A stretch of 64,000 bases of DNA from Arthrobacter nitrophenolicus (GTDB lineage Bacteria; Actinomycetota; Actinomycetes; Actinomycetales; Micrococcaceae). Location: contig NZ_AOFD01000016.1 in NCBI RefSeq assembly GCF_000332815.1, positions 19,140-83,139 on the forward strand, read 5' to 3'. The notes below the pieces were generated by a model. It was not told the origin of the DNA and ran no database searches. It saw only the letters and a program-made list of their open reading frames with translations. Both the position numbers and the translations under genes were made by a program. Each line of letters begins with the position of its first letter. Position 1 is the stretch's first letter. Shown piece by piece: positions 44,586-54,646 of this stretch.

Positions 44586-45775
44586 TTAAACGTTCTCGAC
44601 GACGGATGGTTCATCCACTTTAGGGAGCCCGAATGCAAATGCGGGGTTTCCGGGCTCAAAGCTTCCCCCGTGCTGCAGGCGGGACGCCATCTCTTTAACT
44701 TTCTGGAGATAGGCGTTTCCCTGCTGCAGTTGTTTGGTTTCCCAATTTTGCAATGACCCCCGCAGATCGTGGTTCCTTGTAAAGACTTCAGCAAGTGCGT
44801 GCGTCGTCACAGGCTTTTGCTCCACCCGCAGCTGCGTGGGGCCGGGGAGTCACAGCCGCGTCTCCGATCAACAGGACGCGGCCGTGAACCATGTGATCCA
44901 CGGTGGCATCTGCCACAACAGTCACAAAAGGGGAAGACGCGTTGAGCACAAGTTCCCTGAAAGGCTTGAAAAGTCGCTCACCCCTGCTGTGGAACTGACG
45001 GAGATTGTGGGGATTCAGCGAGTTATGGTGCACTGATGTCGGGAGCCTTATGCCGCGAACGTCTGTCATAAGTTCGTCGATGTCAGCTCCTTCAGGGACG
45101 TTCCAGTACCACTGAAAGTTCAGACGCGGAGACTCTGCGTTTTCCCGTCCAGGTATCGGGTAAGCGATGAGATGACCGTCTTCCAGAAGACCGTACGTGA
45201 ACTTGTCGTTAAAGTAGTTCCACACATCATCGGAAACTTCGCCCGGCTGAAGCACGCCACGCCAAGTGACGTAGCCCGCGTATTTAGCTCAACGCCCAAC
45301 AGTCGTTTACGAACTACAGAGCTCCGCCGTCCGCGCCGATCAACCAGTTCGCTTCAGCCTGCGTGCCGTCGGAAAAGCGCAGCTGCACCGCTTCGGAATC
45401 CTGGTTGAGGCCGACGAGGCACTTACTGGTGTGGTATCGCTCGGGTCCGAACAGCTCGTAGAGCGCCCCGTAAATTGAGTCGTAGCTAGTAAAACGCCAG
45501 TCTGCAGGAACGGATCCGAAACTTTCTCCTGTCAGTCCGTCGACATATTCCATGGAGGATGACGGAACGCTAATGGAGTCCAGCTCAACACCTTGCTCCA
45601 TCAAGTAACGAACAAGCTCCGGTTGAACGACGATGCCTGTGCCGAAGCCCGAGAGGGGCTGGGGGGATCGCTCATAGACATCGACCTCAACGCCAGCATC
45701 TCGAAGCATCAGCGCTGCGGCCAAGCCAGCTATCGAACCTCCAACTACTGCAATGCGGTCGGTTGTCGGGCTCAT
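44586..45775 (-). pseudogene. dhph: 2,6-dihydroxypyridine 3-monooxygenase (frameshifted)
   Basis: FAD-dependent aromatic hydroxylase that converts 2,6-dihydroxypyridine to 2,3,6-trihydroxypyridine with NADH and O2. The N-terminus has VVGGSIAGLAAALMLRDAG; the mid part has GYVTWRGVLQPGEV; the second FAD motif is GRVLLIGDAAVTPRPHAAAG. Three frame breaks occur: near 45318 and 45286 (one base missing each) and near 44797 (two missing). Correcting all gives 397 residues, which matches my recollection of the pAO1 enzyme length. The start overlaps the stop of the upstream cyclase-family gene by ATGA. The protein would be non-functional as sequenced; whether that is biology or base calling is open. 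Confidence 0.85.
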
Positions 45776-46703
45776 GCATTCTTCCTTAGTGCCATGGCGA
45801 GCGGCCGCATTGGCGCGCCGCTCGCTCCCCTAAGACGGATCGGAGCAGCGATCAGACAAAATTCCTGCACTCCATCCTTGGCCAGTTCCTCCAGGTTCAA
45901 CAGTTCCACCATGGGTACACCTGCTTCAGCAAGGAAGTGCGTGTGCCCTGGAAGCCAGTTGTCCTCGTGCTCGGACGGGCCTACCTCTACGCACTCCTGG
46001 TCAGCACCAATTGCAGCAATGTTTTGGGTTGTGAGCCACCGGGCAGCGTCCAAGCTTAGGCCCGGAGGGTTTCCAAGAGTCTTGGTTCCGTCCGGCCAGT
46101 AACGCATACGTCCGGTACGAACAAAGGGCACATCCCCTGCCTGCAATGCGAGGCCGGCTTTATCCAGTGCCTCTTCAAGGTCTGCAACAGTGATGGCGTA
46201 GGAATCAGGAAGGCAGTCAACGTTCTTCAGGCCAGCAATATCCAGCAACACGCCGCGGGTGATGATTGGCGGAATTGTCTCCGCTCCACCCTTGGTCCAG
46301 GTCCGGCTGCCCAGATTCTCCTCAGGCCTGTAGCCGTTATAGATCTGTCCGTCGACACCGAAGTGGTTCAACGAGTCGATGTGCGTTCCGGTGTGGGTGT
46401 ACATGAAGACAACGTCACCCGAGTAACACACGTGCCTGTTGACATGCTCTCCAACGCCGTTAAGGTTATCCACCACTGTGCCTGGGGGGTGTGGCTCATG
46501 AAAATTTGGTAGCTAGGGTCTCCGGCGCCCTGAAAGCTGGGCATGCCCACGAAGTAGTCAACGCTAAGGTCATAGACCCGCGAAGGATCTGCCCGTTGAA
46601 GAACGTCTGCGCGAACGGACTCATCAAGGAGGTTTAGTGCCCCTCGCTCGTCATTGGGTCCCCACGGGCTCTTCCCTACCTTTACATCTGCAGTCTGGCT
46701 CAT
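45772..46703 (-). CDS. Cyclase/kynurenine-formamidase-fold hydrolase (frameshifted)
   Basis: About 310 residues after correction, PF04199 (cyclase) family. The metal-binding signature appears as HTGTHIDSLNHF, and a PPIITRGVLLDIAG segment is typical. The frame breaks in a run of six G at 46484-46489; one extra base gives SHTPPGTVVDNLNG. In pAO1 a gene of this type (which I recall as hpo) is next to dhph and is a candidate for hydrolysis or ring opening after 2,3,6-trihydroxypyridine. It is ATGA-coupled to both neighbours, the Dabb protein and dhph, which argues for the same step. Confidence 0.75.
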
Positions 46704-47008
46704 TGGGCTGCCTCAACTTCATAATCCACCACAGCCCTATCCGCGAACATCGGCATAAGTGTCGCGACTACTTCGAGGTGGAAGGGATCCGTGGAGTACT
46801 TGTCCAGATCAGCCCAGCTTGCAAAGTCAGAAATCAAAACTCCATCCCACGGCGCGCCGTTGTCGCCAGGGTCACCGGAGTGAGTCCCAATCTCCCAGCC
46901 TTGAATGAAACCTAGGCGCGGCGGAAGGGCGTTGAGAATTTCAACAATCTCCTCCTGGCTGCTGCCTTCAGCTACGCGCCATGCAAATACGTGTCGAATC
47001 TTAGTCAT
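46700..47008 (-). CDS. Dabb (dimeric alpha/beta barrel) protein
   Basis: A 102-residue protein starting MTKIRHVFAWRV. The pattern IRHVFAWxVAEG near the start, a central GWEIGTHSG, and LISDFASWADLDKYSTDPFH is typical of stress-responsive A/B barrel (Dabb) domains. Relatives catalyse cyclisation or act on reactive aromatic intermediates. Start 47008 is preferred to 47023. The stop overlaps the cyclase-family start. It could assist in handling the unstable trihydroxypyridine; this is a hypothesis. Confidence 0.7.
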   Translation of the reverse strand: MTKIRHVFAWRVAEGSSQEEIVEILNALPPRLGFIQGWEIGTHSGDPGDNGAPWDGVLISDFASWADLDKYSTDPFHLEVVATLMPMFADRAVVDYEVEAAQ

Positions 47009-47103
47009 CAGTGGACCTCTCATATGTGTCTTGGATTACCCGCCGGGTTGTCTGTTCAGTTTCGTAAGAGCAGCGAAGTTGTCCCACTGGCGGATTGCAC
47101 AAG

Positions 47104-49487
47104 TTACCGTTCTGCTTTGTTCAAACCTTGACAGCGGGTGAAGATCTGCTCGGGCGTGACTGGCAATCGGTCGATGTGTATGCCATCGGCAATGGCATCA
47201 TCTATGGCGGAAGCGATCGCCGCTCCAGCGGCAATGATGCCAATTTCCCCAAGGCCCTTGGCGCCGAAGGGTTGTCGGGTGACTTGGCATCTTCAGTTAC
47301 AAAGCAGTCGACGTTCGGCATCTCCTGAGCGCCCGGCAACAAGTAGTCCATGAACGAAGTCGTAATAGGCTGTCCGTCCTCTTCGTAAAGGAACTCCTCG
47401 TAAAGCGCACCCCCAATTCCTTGAACAGCGGCACCTATGATCTGGCCCCTTGTGGTCAGGGGGTTGATTACCCGCCCGGCTTCCGTGGACGTGGAAAAGC
47501 GAAGAATCTTATGACCGCCTGTGTCAGGATCTAGCTCGATTTGCACCAGGGTTACGCCGTATGGGTAGTTCATGGCGTTGTTCACGTAGACGGCGTCCGC
47601 AGCCAGGCCGGGTTCGTCATTGTCCGCCCTCGCTGTGAAAGGGTCCCTCGCCGCTGCGATCTCGTACAGCGTAATTTGTTGATCGGTGCCCTTGACCTTG
47701 AAACTGCCTGCAGTCAGTTCGAGGTCGTCGGGATCGACTTCCAACATCTCGGCGGCCAGACGTCTGGCTTTATCCACCACTGCAAGCGCTGCCTTGCGGG
47801 CAGCACCTCCGGCGAGAACGGTTGAACGGCTGGACCAGGAACCAACGCCATCCGGAATAAGCTCCGTATCGCTGTGAACGATGTCGATGTTTTCGGGAGC
47901 GATCTGTAGCTCTTCGGCGACAATCTGGGCCAGAACCGTCTCGATTCCCTGCCCTACCGAAGAAGCTCCGGTCTTGACCGTAACGCGGCCGGCACGGCTG
48001 ACGTCGACACCGCCTGTTTCGAAAAGCCCCAGCCCTGCTTTGTCCATCAGCACGCCCAGGCCTACGCCCACTTTTCGGCCCTCTGCCCGCAACTGTCTGG
48101 ATTCCTCAAGCCACTCTGGAAAGTTTGCTGCCTGCAGCGCTTCGTCAAAATGTTTGACTACATCACCCGAGTCGAAGTGGTACGGCTCGTGGACGATATC
48201 AAGACCCGGCGCCCAAGGGAGGTCCTCCGCCGTTAAAAGGTTCCGTCGCCGGAATTCCGTCTTACTGAGGCCGATTTCTTCACAAGCCAGATCGAAAATC
48301 CGCTCGCGAGCGAAGGTGGATTCGTAGCGTCCGGGCGCACGATACGCGCCGACAGGTGTTTTGTTGGTAAACACGGCGTGCAACGTAGCATCGTAAGCAG
48401 GAACCCGGTACGGGCCGAACACGATACCGGCAGTAATGTCGCTGACCAGCGGCTCCGCTTGCCTGAAAAAGGCACCATGATTGTGGAAAATTTCGTCCTT
48501 CATGCCGAGGATCCTGCCCTCAGCATCGAGCGCGAGTTCGAGGTTATGCACCATTTCCCGGGCATGGGACGTGGCAGTCATGTGCTCGACGCGGTCCTCA
48601 ATCCATTTGATCGGTACTCCCAGCGCACGGGCCGCCCAGGCTGCAACCACGGTCTCTGGGAAGACTCCGCCCTTCACGCCGAAATTTCCGCCGACTTCCA
48701 CGTGTTTCATCCGTACGTTGACCTCGGGAAGATCTAGCATCTTGGCGATGATCCTCCGGTTGTCATGCACATGCACGGTGCCCCAGATGAACAATGTGTC
48801 CCTTGCCGGGTCGGGCTGTACCAGTACGGCCCGTGGTTCCATAGGTACACCGGAATGGCGGTTGGTGACGTACTTGTGGCGGATGACGTGCTCCGCTTCG
48901 GCGAAGGCCCGATCAATATCGCCGTAGGCCTTTTTGATGCGTGCACCTTCGTTACCACGCCCCGGAAAAAGCTCGACCTTACCGGTCAACGCTTCTTCCG
49001 GGTCCAAGAGGACCGGGAGCGGCTCATACTCGATGGAGACAAGTTCGGCCGCGTCTTCGGCACGATAAGGATCAACTGCAAGGACGGCAACCACCGGTTG
49101 CCCCACGTACAGCACCTTGTCTACTGCCAGGACCGGGTGACTAAAGTCCTCAATGTTGTCATATATCTCGTGGTATCCCAGCTCTTCCAAGAGAACGGAA
49201 CCCAAGTGCCGTGTGTGCTCAGACGTGATAACCATTCGTACGCCTGGAGTCTTTTCAGCTTCAGTAACATCAATGGACACGATCCGGGCATGGGCCTGTG
49301 TTGAACGGACAATGCGCATATGCAATTGCCCGGGCACTCCCAGATCGCCAGCAAATGTTGCTGATCCAGTGAGTAGCCGGCGATCCTCGCGCCGCAGCAC
49401 CTCCTGGCCTATCCATGCCTGCCTGTTGCCCTCGTCCGCGCCGGCTCTACCGTTGTCAGGGATGAGCGTTTTAGCCTTTGCCATCAT
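47104..49487 (-). CDS. kdhL: Ketone dehydrogenase large (molybdenum) subunit KdhL (frameshifted at end)
   Basis: Xanthine-oxidase-family large subunit, 794 residues after correction. Molybdopterin-binding stretches: VEVGGNFGVKGGVFPETV, KTPVGAYRAPGRYEST, TGASSVGQGIETVLAQIV. A frame break in the short G run at 47269-47271 hides the catalytic Glu region; restoring a base gives NPFGAKGLGEIGIIAAGAAIASAIDDA and a stop at 47104. KDH hydroxylates 6-hydroxypseudooxynicotine to the 2,6-dihydroxy compound. Its M and S subunits are about 4.3 kb away on the other strand; a non-contiguous arrangement is also known in pAO1. It heads the long minus-strand gene series. Confidence 0.9.
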
Positions 49488-49653
49488 GCGCTCAGTATGT
49501 CATCGGGCCGTCCAGCCCGGATGTTCAGGCATTGACAAAAACGCGACCCAAGTATCCGCAGTTAGTAGGCGCCCTCGCGCAGCTTCCATAGCATGATCAT
49601 TTCGCAGCCCCCTTGTGCGGGGTCACGGAAGCTGAATTTAGGGAGATGGCAGG
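49488..49653. promoter_or_regulatory. Divergent promoter region kdhL / dhponh
   Basis: A 166-nt intergenic region serving both directions. A -35-like TTGACA occurs on the plus strand at about 49534. GGGAGATGGCAGG precedes dhponh as its ribosome-binding site. Confidence 0.45.
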
Positions 49654-50757
49654 ATGACTGTAACTTCGCAAGTGAAACCTGAAGATGAAATGCTGAACTG
49701 GGGACGTCTTATCCTTGACGGCGTTTCCTACTCAGACATGGTGGGTGCCCGCGATAGGCCCAAGGAGATCACCTGGTTTGACTACTGGATGAATCTCGCA
49801 AATGAGTATGAGCAGGACGCGGAACGAAAAGTGGCCCTGGGCCATGACCTCTCCGCCGGGGAGCTCCTGATGTCAGCCGCACTTTGCGCCCAGTACGCTC
49901 AGTTCCTCTGGTTCGACGAGCGCCGACAGAAGGGCCAAGCTCGAAAAGTTGAGCTATATCAGAAAGCAGCTCCACTTCTGTCCCCCCCTGCAGAGCGTCA
50001 CGATCTGGTCGTTGACGGCATACCGATGCCTGTCTACGTCCGCATTCCTGAGGGCCCGGGACCACACCCCGCCGTCATCATGCTCGGGGGTCTTGAGAGT
50101 ACCAAAGAGGAAAGTTTCCAGATGGAAAACCTTGTGCTCGATCGGGGAATGGCTACAGCCACATTTGACGGGCCCGGCCAGGGCGAAATGTTCGAACACA
50201 AGCGGCTTGCGGGTGATTACGAAAAATACACGTCCGCGGTAGTGGATCTTCTCACCGGACTTGAAACAATCCGGAACGATGCTATCGCAGTGCTGGGGCG
50301 CAGCTTGGGCGGTAACTATGCTCTCAAATCTGCCGCATGTGAACCGCGTTTGGCCGCATGCATCTCTTGGGGCGGATTCTCGGACCTGGACTACTGGGAC
50401 CTCGAAACTCCTCTGACAAAGGAAAGCTGGAGGTACGTCTCCAAGGTTGGCACTCTCGAGGAAGCAAGGCAGCACGTCCACGCGGCTTTGGAGACCCGGG
50501 ACGTCCTTCCGCAGATCACATGCCCGACGTACATCCTGCACGGGGTTCACGACGAGGTTCCATTGTCCTTCGTGGATACCGTTCTTGACTTGGTGCCGAA
50601 ACAACACCTGCACCTAGTAGTTGAAAAGGACGGCGATCACTGCTGCCACAACCTTGGAATCCGACCGAGGCTTGAAATGGCAGACTGGCTCTATGATGTT
50701 CTGGTAGCCGGAAAGACGCTCACCCCGACAATGAAGGGGTGGCCTATCAATGGATAA
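49654..50757 (+). CDS. dhponh: 2,6-dihydroxypseudooxynicotine hydrolase
   Basis: A 367-residue alpha/beta hydrolase with an N-terminal helical domain. The nucleophile elbow GRSLGGNY places Ser at 217; Asp at 300 (LHGVHDEVP) and His at 329 (EKDGDHCCHN) complete the triad, the same positions I recall for the pAO1 enzyme of known structure. It cleaves the C-C bond of 2,6-dihydroxypseudooxynicotine, giving 2,6-dihydroxypyridine and gamma-N-methylaminobutyrate, the branch point between the ring and side-chain modules. It overlaps the downstream cupin by 8 nt. Intact. Confidence 0.95.
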   Translation: MTVTSQVKPEDEMLNWGRLILDGVSYSDMVGARDRPKEITWFDYWMNLANEYEQDAERKVALGHDLSAGELLMSAALCAQYAQFLWFDERRQKGQARKVELYQKAAPLLSPPAERHDLVVDGIPMPVYVRIPEGPGPHPAVIMLGGLESTKEESFQMENLVLDRGMATATFDGPGQGEMFEHKRLAGDYEKYTSAVVDLLTGLETIRNDAIAVLGRSLGGNYALKSAACEPRLAACISWGGFSDLDYWDLETPLTKESWRYVSKVGTLEEARQHVHAALETRDVLPQITCPTYILHGVHDEVPLSFVDTVLDLVPKQHLHLVVEKDGDHCCHNLGIRPRLEMADWLYDVLVAGKTLTPTMKGWPING

Positions 50758-51100
50758 AATCAGAAAGATCAGTACCGGCACGGCGCCGCTTGAATCCTGG
50801 CAGCCGGATGGCGTCACCGTCCAAGAGGGAAACCCCAATGGTCATGGGTTCACGCTCTTCGAACGCACTTCCTCTCCTCAATTCGGCACGGGTATCTTCA
50901 CCTCGCAGCCGAGCACAACAACCTATGAACTTATGGACAACGAGATTATTTACGTTGTCGAAGGCTCCGCAACGCTCACTCTGGCGTCCCAAGAGCCGGT
51001 GTCCGTGACTGCCGGCGACCTGGTATTCCTGCCGAAGGGGCATGTGTCGACTTGGGAGTTTCACGAGCCCTTCAAGGAGATCTGGTTCTTGGTTGAATAA
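50750..51100 (+). CDS. Cupin-domain protein coupled to dhponh
   Basis: A 116-residue single cupin starting MDKIRKISTGTAP. It has a YELMDNEIIYVVEGSATL first motif and DLVFLPKGHVSTWEF second motif; the overall form is like EutQ/DUF861 cupins. The ATG overlaps the dhponh stop by 8 nt (ATGGATAA), implying co-translation. The function is unknown; a metal-dependent step on the dihydroxypyridine or side-chain product is possible. Confidence 0.7.
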   Translation: MDKIRKISTGTAPLESWQPDGVTVQEGNPNGHGFTLFERTSSPQFGTGIFTSQPSTTTYELMDNEIIYVVEGSATLTLASQEPVSVTAGDLVFLPKGHVSTWEFHEPFKEIWFLVE

Positions 51101-51133
51101 GAGCTGCCATCAGCGACACCGCAACGGGGCCAC

Positions 51134-52357
51134 TTACGGTGCTGGCTGCGGGAGAGCGGGAGACTCCTCTAGCCCTCCGAGCTCAAGCTTCATGGCCTCG
51201 ACCATCCGCCAGAGTCTGATGGCGACGGGCAATTCATCTCGCAGCACTCCTCTTGAACCTATTTTGGCTTCGATCAGTTTCAGCCGATAGGCGATAGTTC
51301 GGCTGTGCACTCCCAGGCGCTGTGCAGCCAACGCCGCATTCTGGCCCGAAGCAAAATAAGCTTCGAGGGTTTCGACCAGCCTGCTCGGGGGGTCTTGGTG
51401 CAATCCGAGACCCCCCAATTCGTCGGAGATGAATGACGTTACTGCGGCGAGATCGCGCGTAGCCAACGCCTCAAGCATGACATCTTCATACCAAGTAACC
51501 TGGGTGCCCAGTTTTTGGGCGACCGACTCGGCTTCCAACGCCCGTCTATGGGAAACTACGAATCCATCGACACCTTCGCTTAGAGTCCCAAACGCAATCC
51601 TTGTATCCTTCGGCAAGGCATCTGCGAGGACAACTTGCGGTGAGGGCAGTCGATTCGACCACTCGGCCCAGATATAGCCGGTCTCATCCTCGGCCGTGAT
51701 AACAAGGGGGCGAATCCGAGAGGCGGCGCCGAACGTACGAGCAACAGCCTCAACGCCTTCGCCCGATACCACCGCAGCCAGGTGCCGGCCTGAAAGGTTG
51801 TAGGAAAATACTGTCGAATCTATTGGGAGCCCGGCAAGGAGGGCCCTCAACGTCGATAGCTTCCTGCGATTCTGGCTTTGCCTGGAAAAGGCAGTGCTCT
51901 CCATTTGGTACGTTTCGATGATGGAAGCGGAAACTCTATCGTTCCAAGCGAAATGGCTTGCACTGGCATGCCTTAGAACCTTTGACCTTTGGAGAGGATC
52001 GATGATGATTCGGTGCGCCTCTTCAAGGATAAACTCCCACAACGTGGCTTGGGCCGCCCTAGATCCCCTGAGTAGGTGATGGAGGTCGACGCCCGCCCGT
52101 GCCGCCAACCTCACTTCGCGGAGAGTCTCATTGGAAGCCCTGGTGGCTCCTACCCGCCCTTGACCGATGTATTCGAGGACATCGCGCAAGGAAGCCGTAA
52201 TGGTTTCCGATTCTGCCTCTGTAAGAGACGAGTTCCGTGTCGCGGTCGAATAGTCTTCGTACGCATACTGCAGTCTTGCCCTAATACAGTCGTAGATTTC
52301 AGGAATCCTTGCCTTCACGGCAGCGGAGAGTTCATCCAGTCCTTCCTCAATGGTCAT
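51134..52357 (-). CDS. PucR-like helix-turn-helix regulator
   Basis: A 407-residue protein with a C-terminal HTH_30 domain (LAAQRLGVHSRTIAYRLKLIEAKIG, near residues 350-375) and an N-terminal RsbRD-like helical region (EILRARAGVDLHHLL-type pattern: LAARAGVDLHHLLRGSRAAQ). It resembles the CdaR/PucR group of ligand-responsive activators. It diverges from a clear paralogue with only a 64-nt gap. The pair lies between dhponh-cupin and kdhM-kdhS, so it likely controls the ring-degradation genes. Effector unknown. Confidence 0.8.
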   Translation of the reverse strand: MTIEEGLDELSAAVKARIPEIYDCIRARLQYAYEDYSTATRNSSLTEAESETITASLRDVLEYIGQGRVGATRASNETLREVRLAARAGVDLHHLLRGSRAAQATLWEFILEEAHRIIIDPLQRSKVLRHASASHFAWNDRVSASIIETYQMESTAFSRQSQNRRKLSTLRALLAGLPIDSTVFSYNLSGRHLAAVVSGEGVEAVARTFGAASRIRPLVITAEDETGYIWAEWSNRLPSPQVVLADALPKDTRIAFGTLSEGVDGFVVSHRRALEAESVAQKLGTQVTWYEDVMLEALATRDLAAVTSFISDELGGLGLHQDPPSRLVETLEAYFASGQNAALAAQRLGVHSRTIAYRLKLIEAKIGSRGVLRDELPVAIRLWRMVEAMKLELGGLEESPALPQPAP

Positions 52358-52421
52358 ACACTGAGACTATCAACGGAGCTGGCCTGCGCCGAGACGCAGG
52401 TAGCGCGCATGAAGTAGGAAC
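52358..52421. promoter_or_regulatory. Short divergent promoter with small inverted repeat
   Basis: A 64-nt gap between two regulator genes. It contains CCTGCG-CCGAGA-CGCAGG (52383-52400), a candidate autoregulatory site. Confidence 0.4.
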
Positions 52422-53606
52422 ATGATCCAGACGCAACTTCTATCGGCAATATCGGCTGCCATTACAGCAAATATAGATCAGCTGTCCGACTCTATGGTCC
52501 GTCGACTCCAAGATGATGTTCAGGCTGGTGTGGGCTTAGACCCGGCACTGGCGCAGCGGAGGTCTGAGCGGCTCGCCGCTGCCTTGCTATCTATCAGCAG
52601 GGCATTGTCCGGGTCAGAGGAACCCGACGAGGATTTTCTTGCCGAGGCCACCCTCGAGGCGCGTGAGACAGCCCAAGCCGGCGTCGATCTACTCGAACTC
52701 ATTCACACCTATCGAGTGCTGCAGTCTGCGACGTGGGATGTGCTCTTGGACTTTACAACCACTCTTGTTCCGGATGCATCACAGCAGTTGGAAATTCAGA
52801 AGTGGGTCTCTCAGCTGCAGCATCGGTGGCACGACGTTGTAGTCGCCAATGTCATCGACGCGTATCGTTCGGAACAGCATCGGTTCTTTTATAAGTCGGA
52901 GGATCACCGGCTTAGAAATGAGTTGCGGGATTTCATTGCAGGACGGCGCATTGCCCGACCTAACGCGAAGTACGCCTTTGAAGGACAACATTTATCCGTG
53001 GTGGCCTGGGGACATGATCCAAAGGGTACGATCGACCGCGCCGCTACGCTTATCAACAGCGATGCGCCTTTGATACTGGAAAGCACTGGCGGAGCGTTTT
53101 TGGGCTGGTTGGCGGTACCGGAGGGCCAGGATGCCGTCACGCAAGTCAGTGAAAGTGACTTGCCTGATGGTGCACATTTAGCTCTAGGGTCCCTTGATAA
53201 GGGCTTTTCCGGGTTCCGGCGCAGTCACCAGCGCGCATGGAGGGCCTATAAAGTGGGCCGCCTGACGGGCGCACGGATAACCCGATATTCCGATGTGGCT
53301 CTCGAAGCTGTCTTCGCCACAAATATGCAGGCGGTGCGTGACCTGGTCTCGCAGCAGTTGGGCCCTTTGCTCAGCGATCCCCGCAGAGACATACTTTGCG
53401 ACACCCTTCGGGCTTATTTCTCGGCCGGTTGCAACGCCGTAGCGGCTGCAACGGCGCTCCAGGTCCATGAGCGCACCGTCGCCTACCGGCTCAGATCCAT
53501 TGAAGAACGGCTTGGCATAAGCGTTGCAGAACGCAATGTGGAGCTCCTCGTCGCACTACGGCTTTATGGCTTGTTGAAGTCAATTGCTGGGACCGACATT
53601 CTGTAG
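52422..53606 (+). CDS. PucR-like helix-turn-helix regulator
   Basis: A 394-residue paralogue of the upstream divergent regulator. The N-terminal helical domain includes ARETAQAGVDLLELIHTYRVLQ, matching the partner's AARAGVDLHHLLRGSRAAQ. The C-terminal HTH_30 reads AAATALQVHERTVAYRLRSIEERLG. It precedes kdhM by 150 nt on the same strand and may activate kdhMS. Intact and of normal length. Confidence 0.8.
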   Translation: MIQTQLLSAISAAITANIDQLSDSMVRRLQDDVQAGVGLDPALAQRRSERLAAALLSISRALSGSEEPDEDFLAEATLEARETAQAGVDLLELIHTYRVLQSATWDVLLDFTTTLVPDASQQLEIQKWVSQLQHRWHDVVVANVIDAYRSEQHRFFYKSEDHRLRNELRDFIAGRRIARPNAKYAFEGQHLSVVAWGHDPKGTIDRAATLINSDAPLILESTGGAFLGWLAVPEGQDAVTQVSESDLPDGAHLALGSLDKGFSGFRRSHQRAWRAYKVGRLTGARITRYSDVALEAVFATNMQAVRDLVSQQLGPLLSDPRRDILCDTLRAYFSAGCNAVAAATALQVHERTVAYRLRSIEERLGISVAERNVELLVALRLYGLLKSIAGTDIL

Positions 53607-53755
53607 TGAAGGTCAGCGTCCAGTGCTAGCGCGTCGCGGGATTGTCTGTTCTAGGTAGGTCGCGGCACTGATTTGTCCCATGACGCAGAGCGCAAATTCA
53701 TACCAAGGGGGCAAAGTAGTGACATGAACAATGAGCGCGGCCGGCGGTACTGCCC

Positions 53756-54646
53756 GTGAAGCCACCTTCTTTCGATTACGTTGTTGCCGATTCGGTTGAG
53801 CATGCGCTCCGCCTGCTGGCGGACGGCGGCGATGACGCGAAGGTCATCGCCGGCGGTCAGAGCTTAGTCCCGCTCCTAAATTTCCGGATGGCCCGTCCGT
53901 CCCTTTTGGTCGATATAAACCGCATACCTGGTTTGGCAAACATCAAGAAATCCGATCAAACTATTGCGATCGGCGCCTTGACCCGTCATGCGAAGCTAAC
54001 AAGCTCCAAAACCATTTCGCATAACCTTCCAATCCTGTCGGAAGCGGCGGCATGGATCGCGCACCCTCAAATTCGTACTCGAGGAACGATCGGCGGCTCC
54101 CTTGCACATGCCGATGCAGCCGCAGAGCTGCCCGTAGTCCTGCTAGCCCTTGACGCCTCCGTCACCGCAAAGTCTCTACAAGGCGAGCGGAGTATTCCTA
54201 TAAAGGAACTATTGGTCTCGCATTTTGTCTCAAGCATCCTTCCCGGCGAGCTCATTGTGGAGGTGAACGTACCTCTGCTGCCTCCTGGAACCGGTGCTGC
54301 ATTTGATGAATTTTCCCGAAGACATGGTGATTACGCCATAGGAGGGGCTGCATCCATCGTCACCTTGGACGAGCAAGGCAAATGTTCGCGGGCGAGGATT
54401 ACTGTCCTGGGCGGAGGGTCAACCGCCATTCGCTGTCACGAGGCGGAGAGCATCCTGATTGATAGCACTCTCTCCAGTCAAGATATTGTCGCCGCTGCGC
54501 GCGCCGCGGTACAGGGTCTTGACCCCGTGCCCACAGTGCACGGGAGTGCTTCGTACCGTGCACAAGTTATTCGGACGCTCGTCGAAAGAACCCTCGCCCA
54601 AGCACTGAACCGCGCGAGACCGACACAGGAAAGCAGGGATCACTGA
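53756..54646 (+). CDS. kdhM: Ketone dehydrogenase medium (FAD) subunit KdhM
   Basis: A 296-residue CoxM-type FAD subunit. The two FAD loops are AGGQSLVPLLNFRMARP (about residues 32-48) and RTRGTIGGSLAHADAAAELP (about 106-125). It passes electrons from the 2Fe-2S subunit to the acceptor in the KDH complex. GTG 53756 is the start (VKPPSFDYVVADSVEHAL) with no strong Shine-Dalgarno. It joins kdhS by a 1-nt overlap (TGATG). KdhL is encoded 4.3 kb away on the other strand. Confidence 0.9.
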   Translation: MKPPSFDYVVADSVEHALRLLADGGDDAKVIAGGQSLVPLLNFRMARPSLLVDINRIPGLANIKKSDQTIAIGALTRHAKLTSSKTISHNLPILSEAAAWIAHPQIRTRGTIGGSLAHADAAAELPVVLLALDASVTAKSLQGERSIPIKELLVSHFVSSILPGELIVEVNVPLLPPGTGAAFDEFSRRHGDYAIGGAASIVTLDEQGKCSRARITVLGGGSTAIRCHEAESILIDSTLSSQDIVAAARAAVQGLDPVPTVHGSASYRAQVIRTLVERTLAQALNRARPTQESRDH

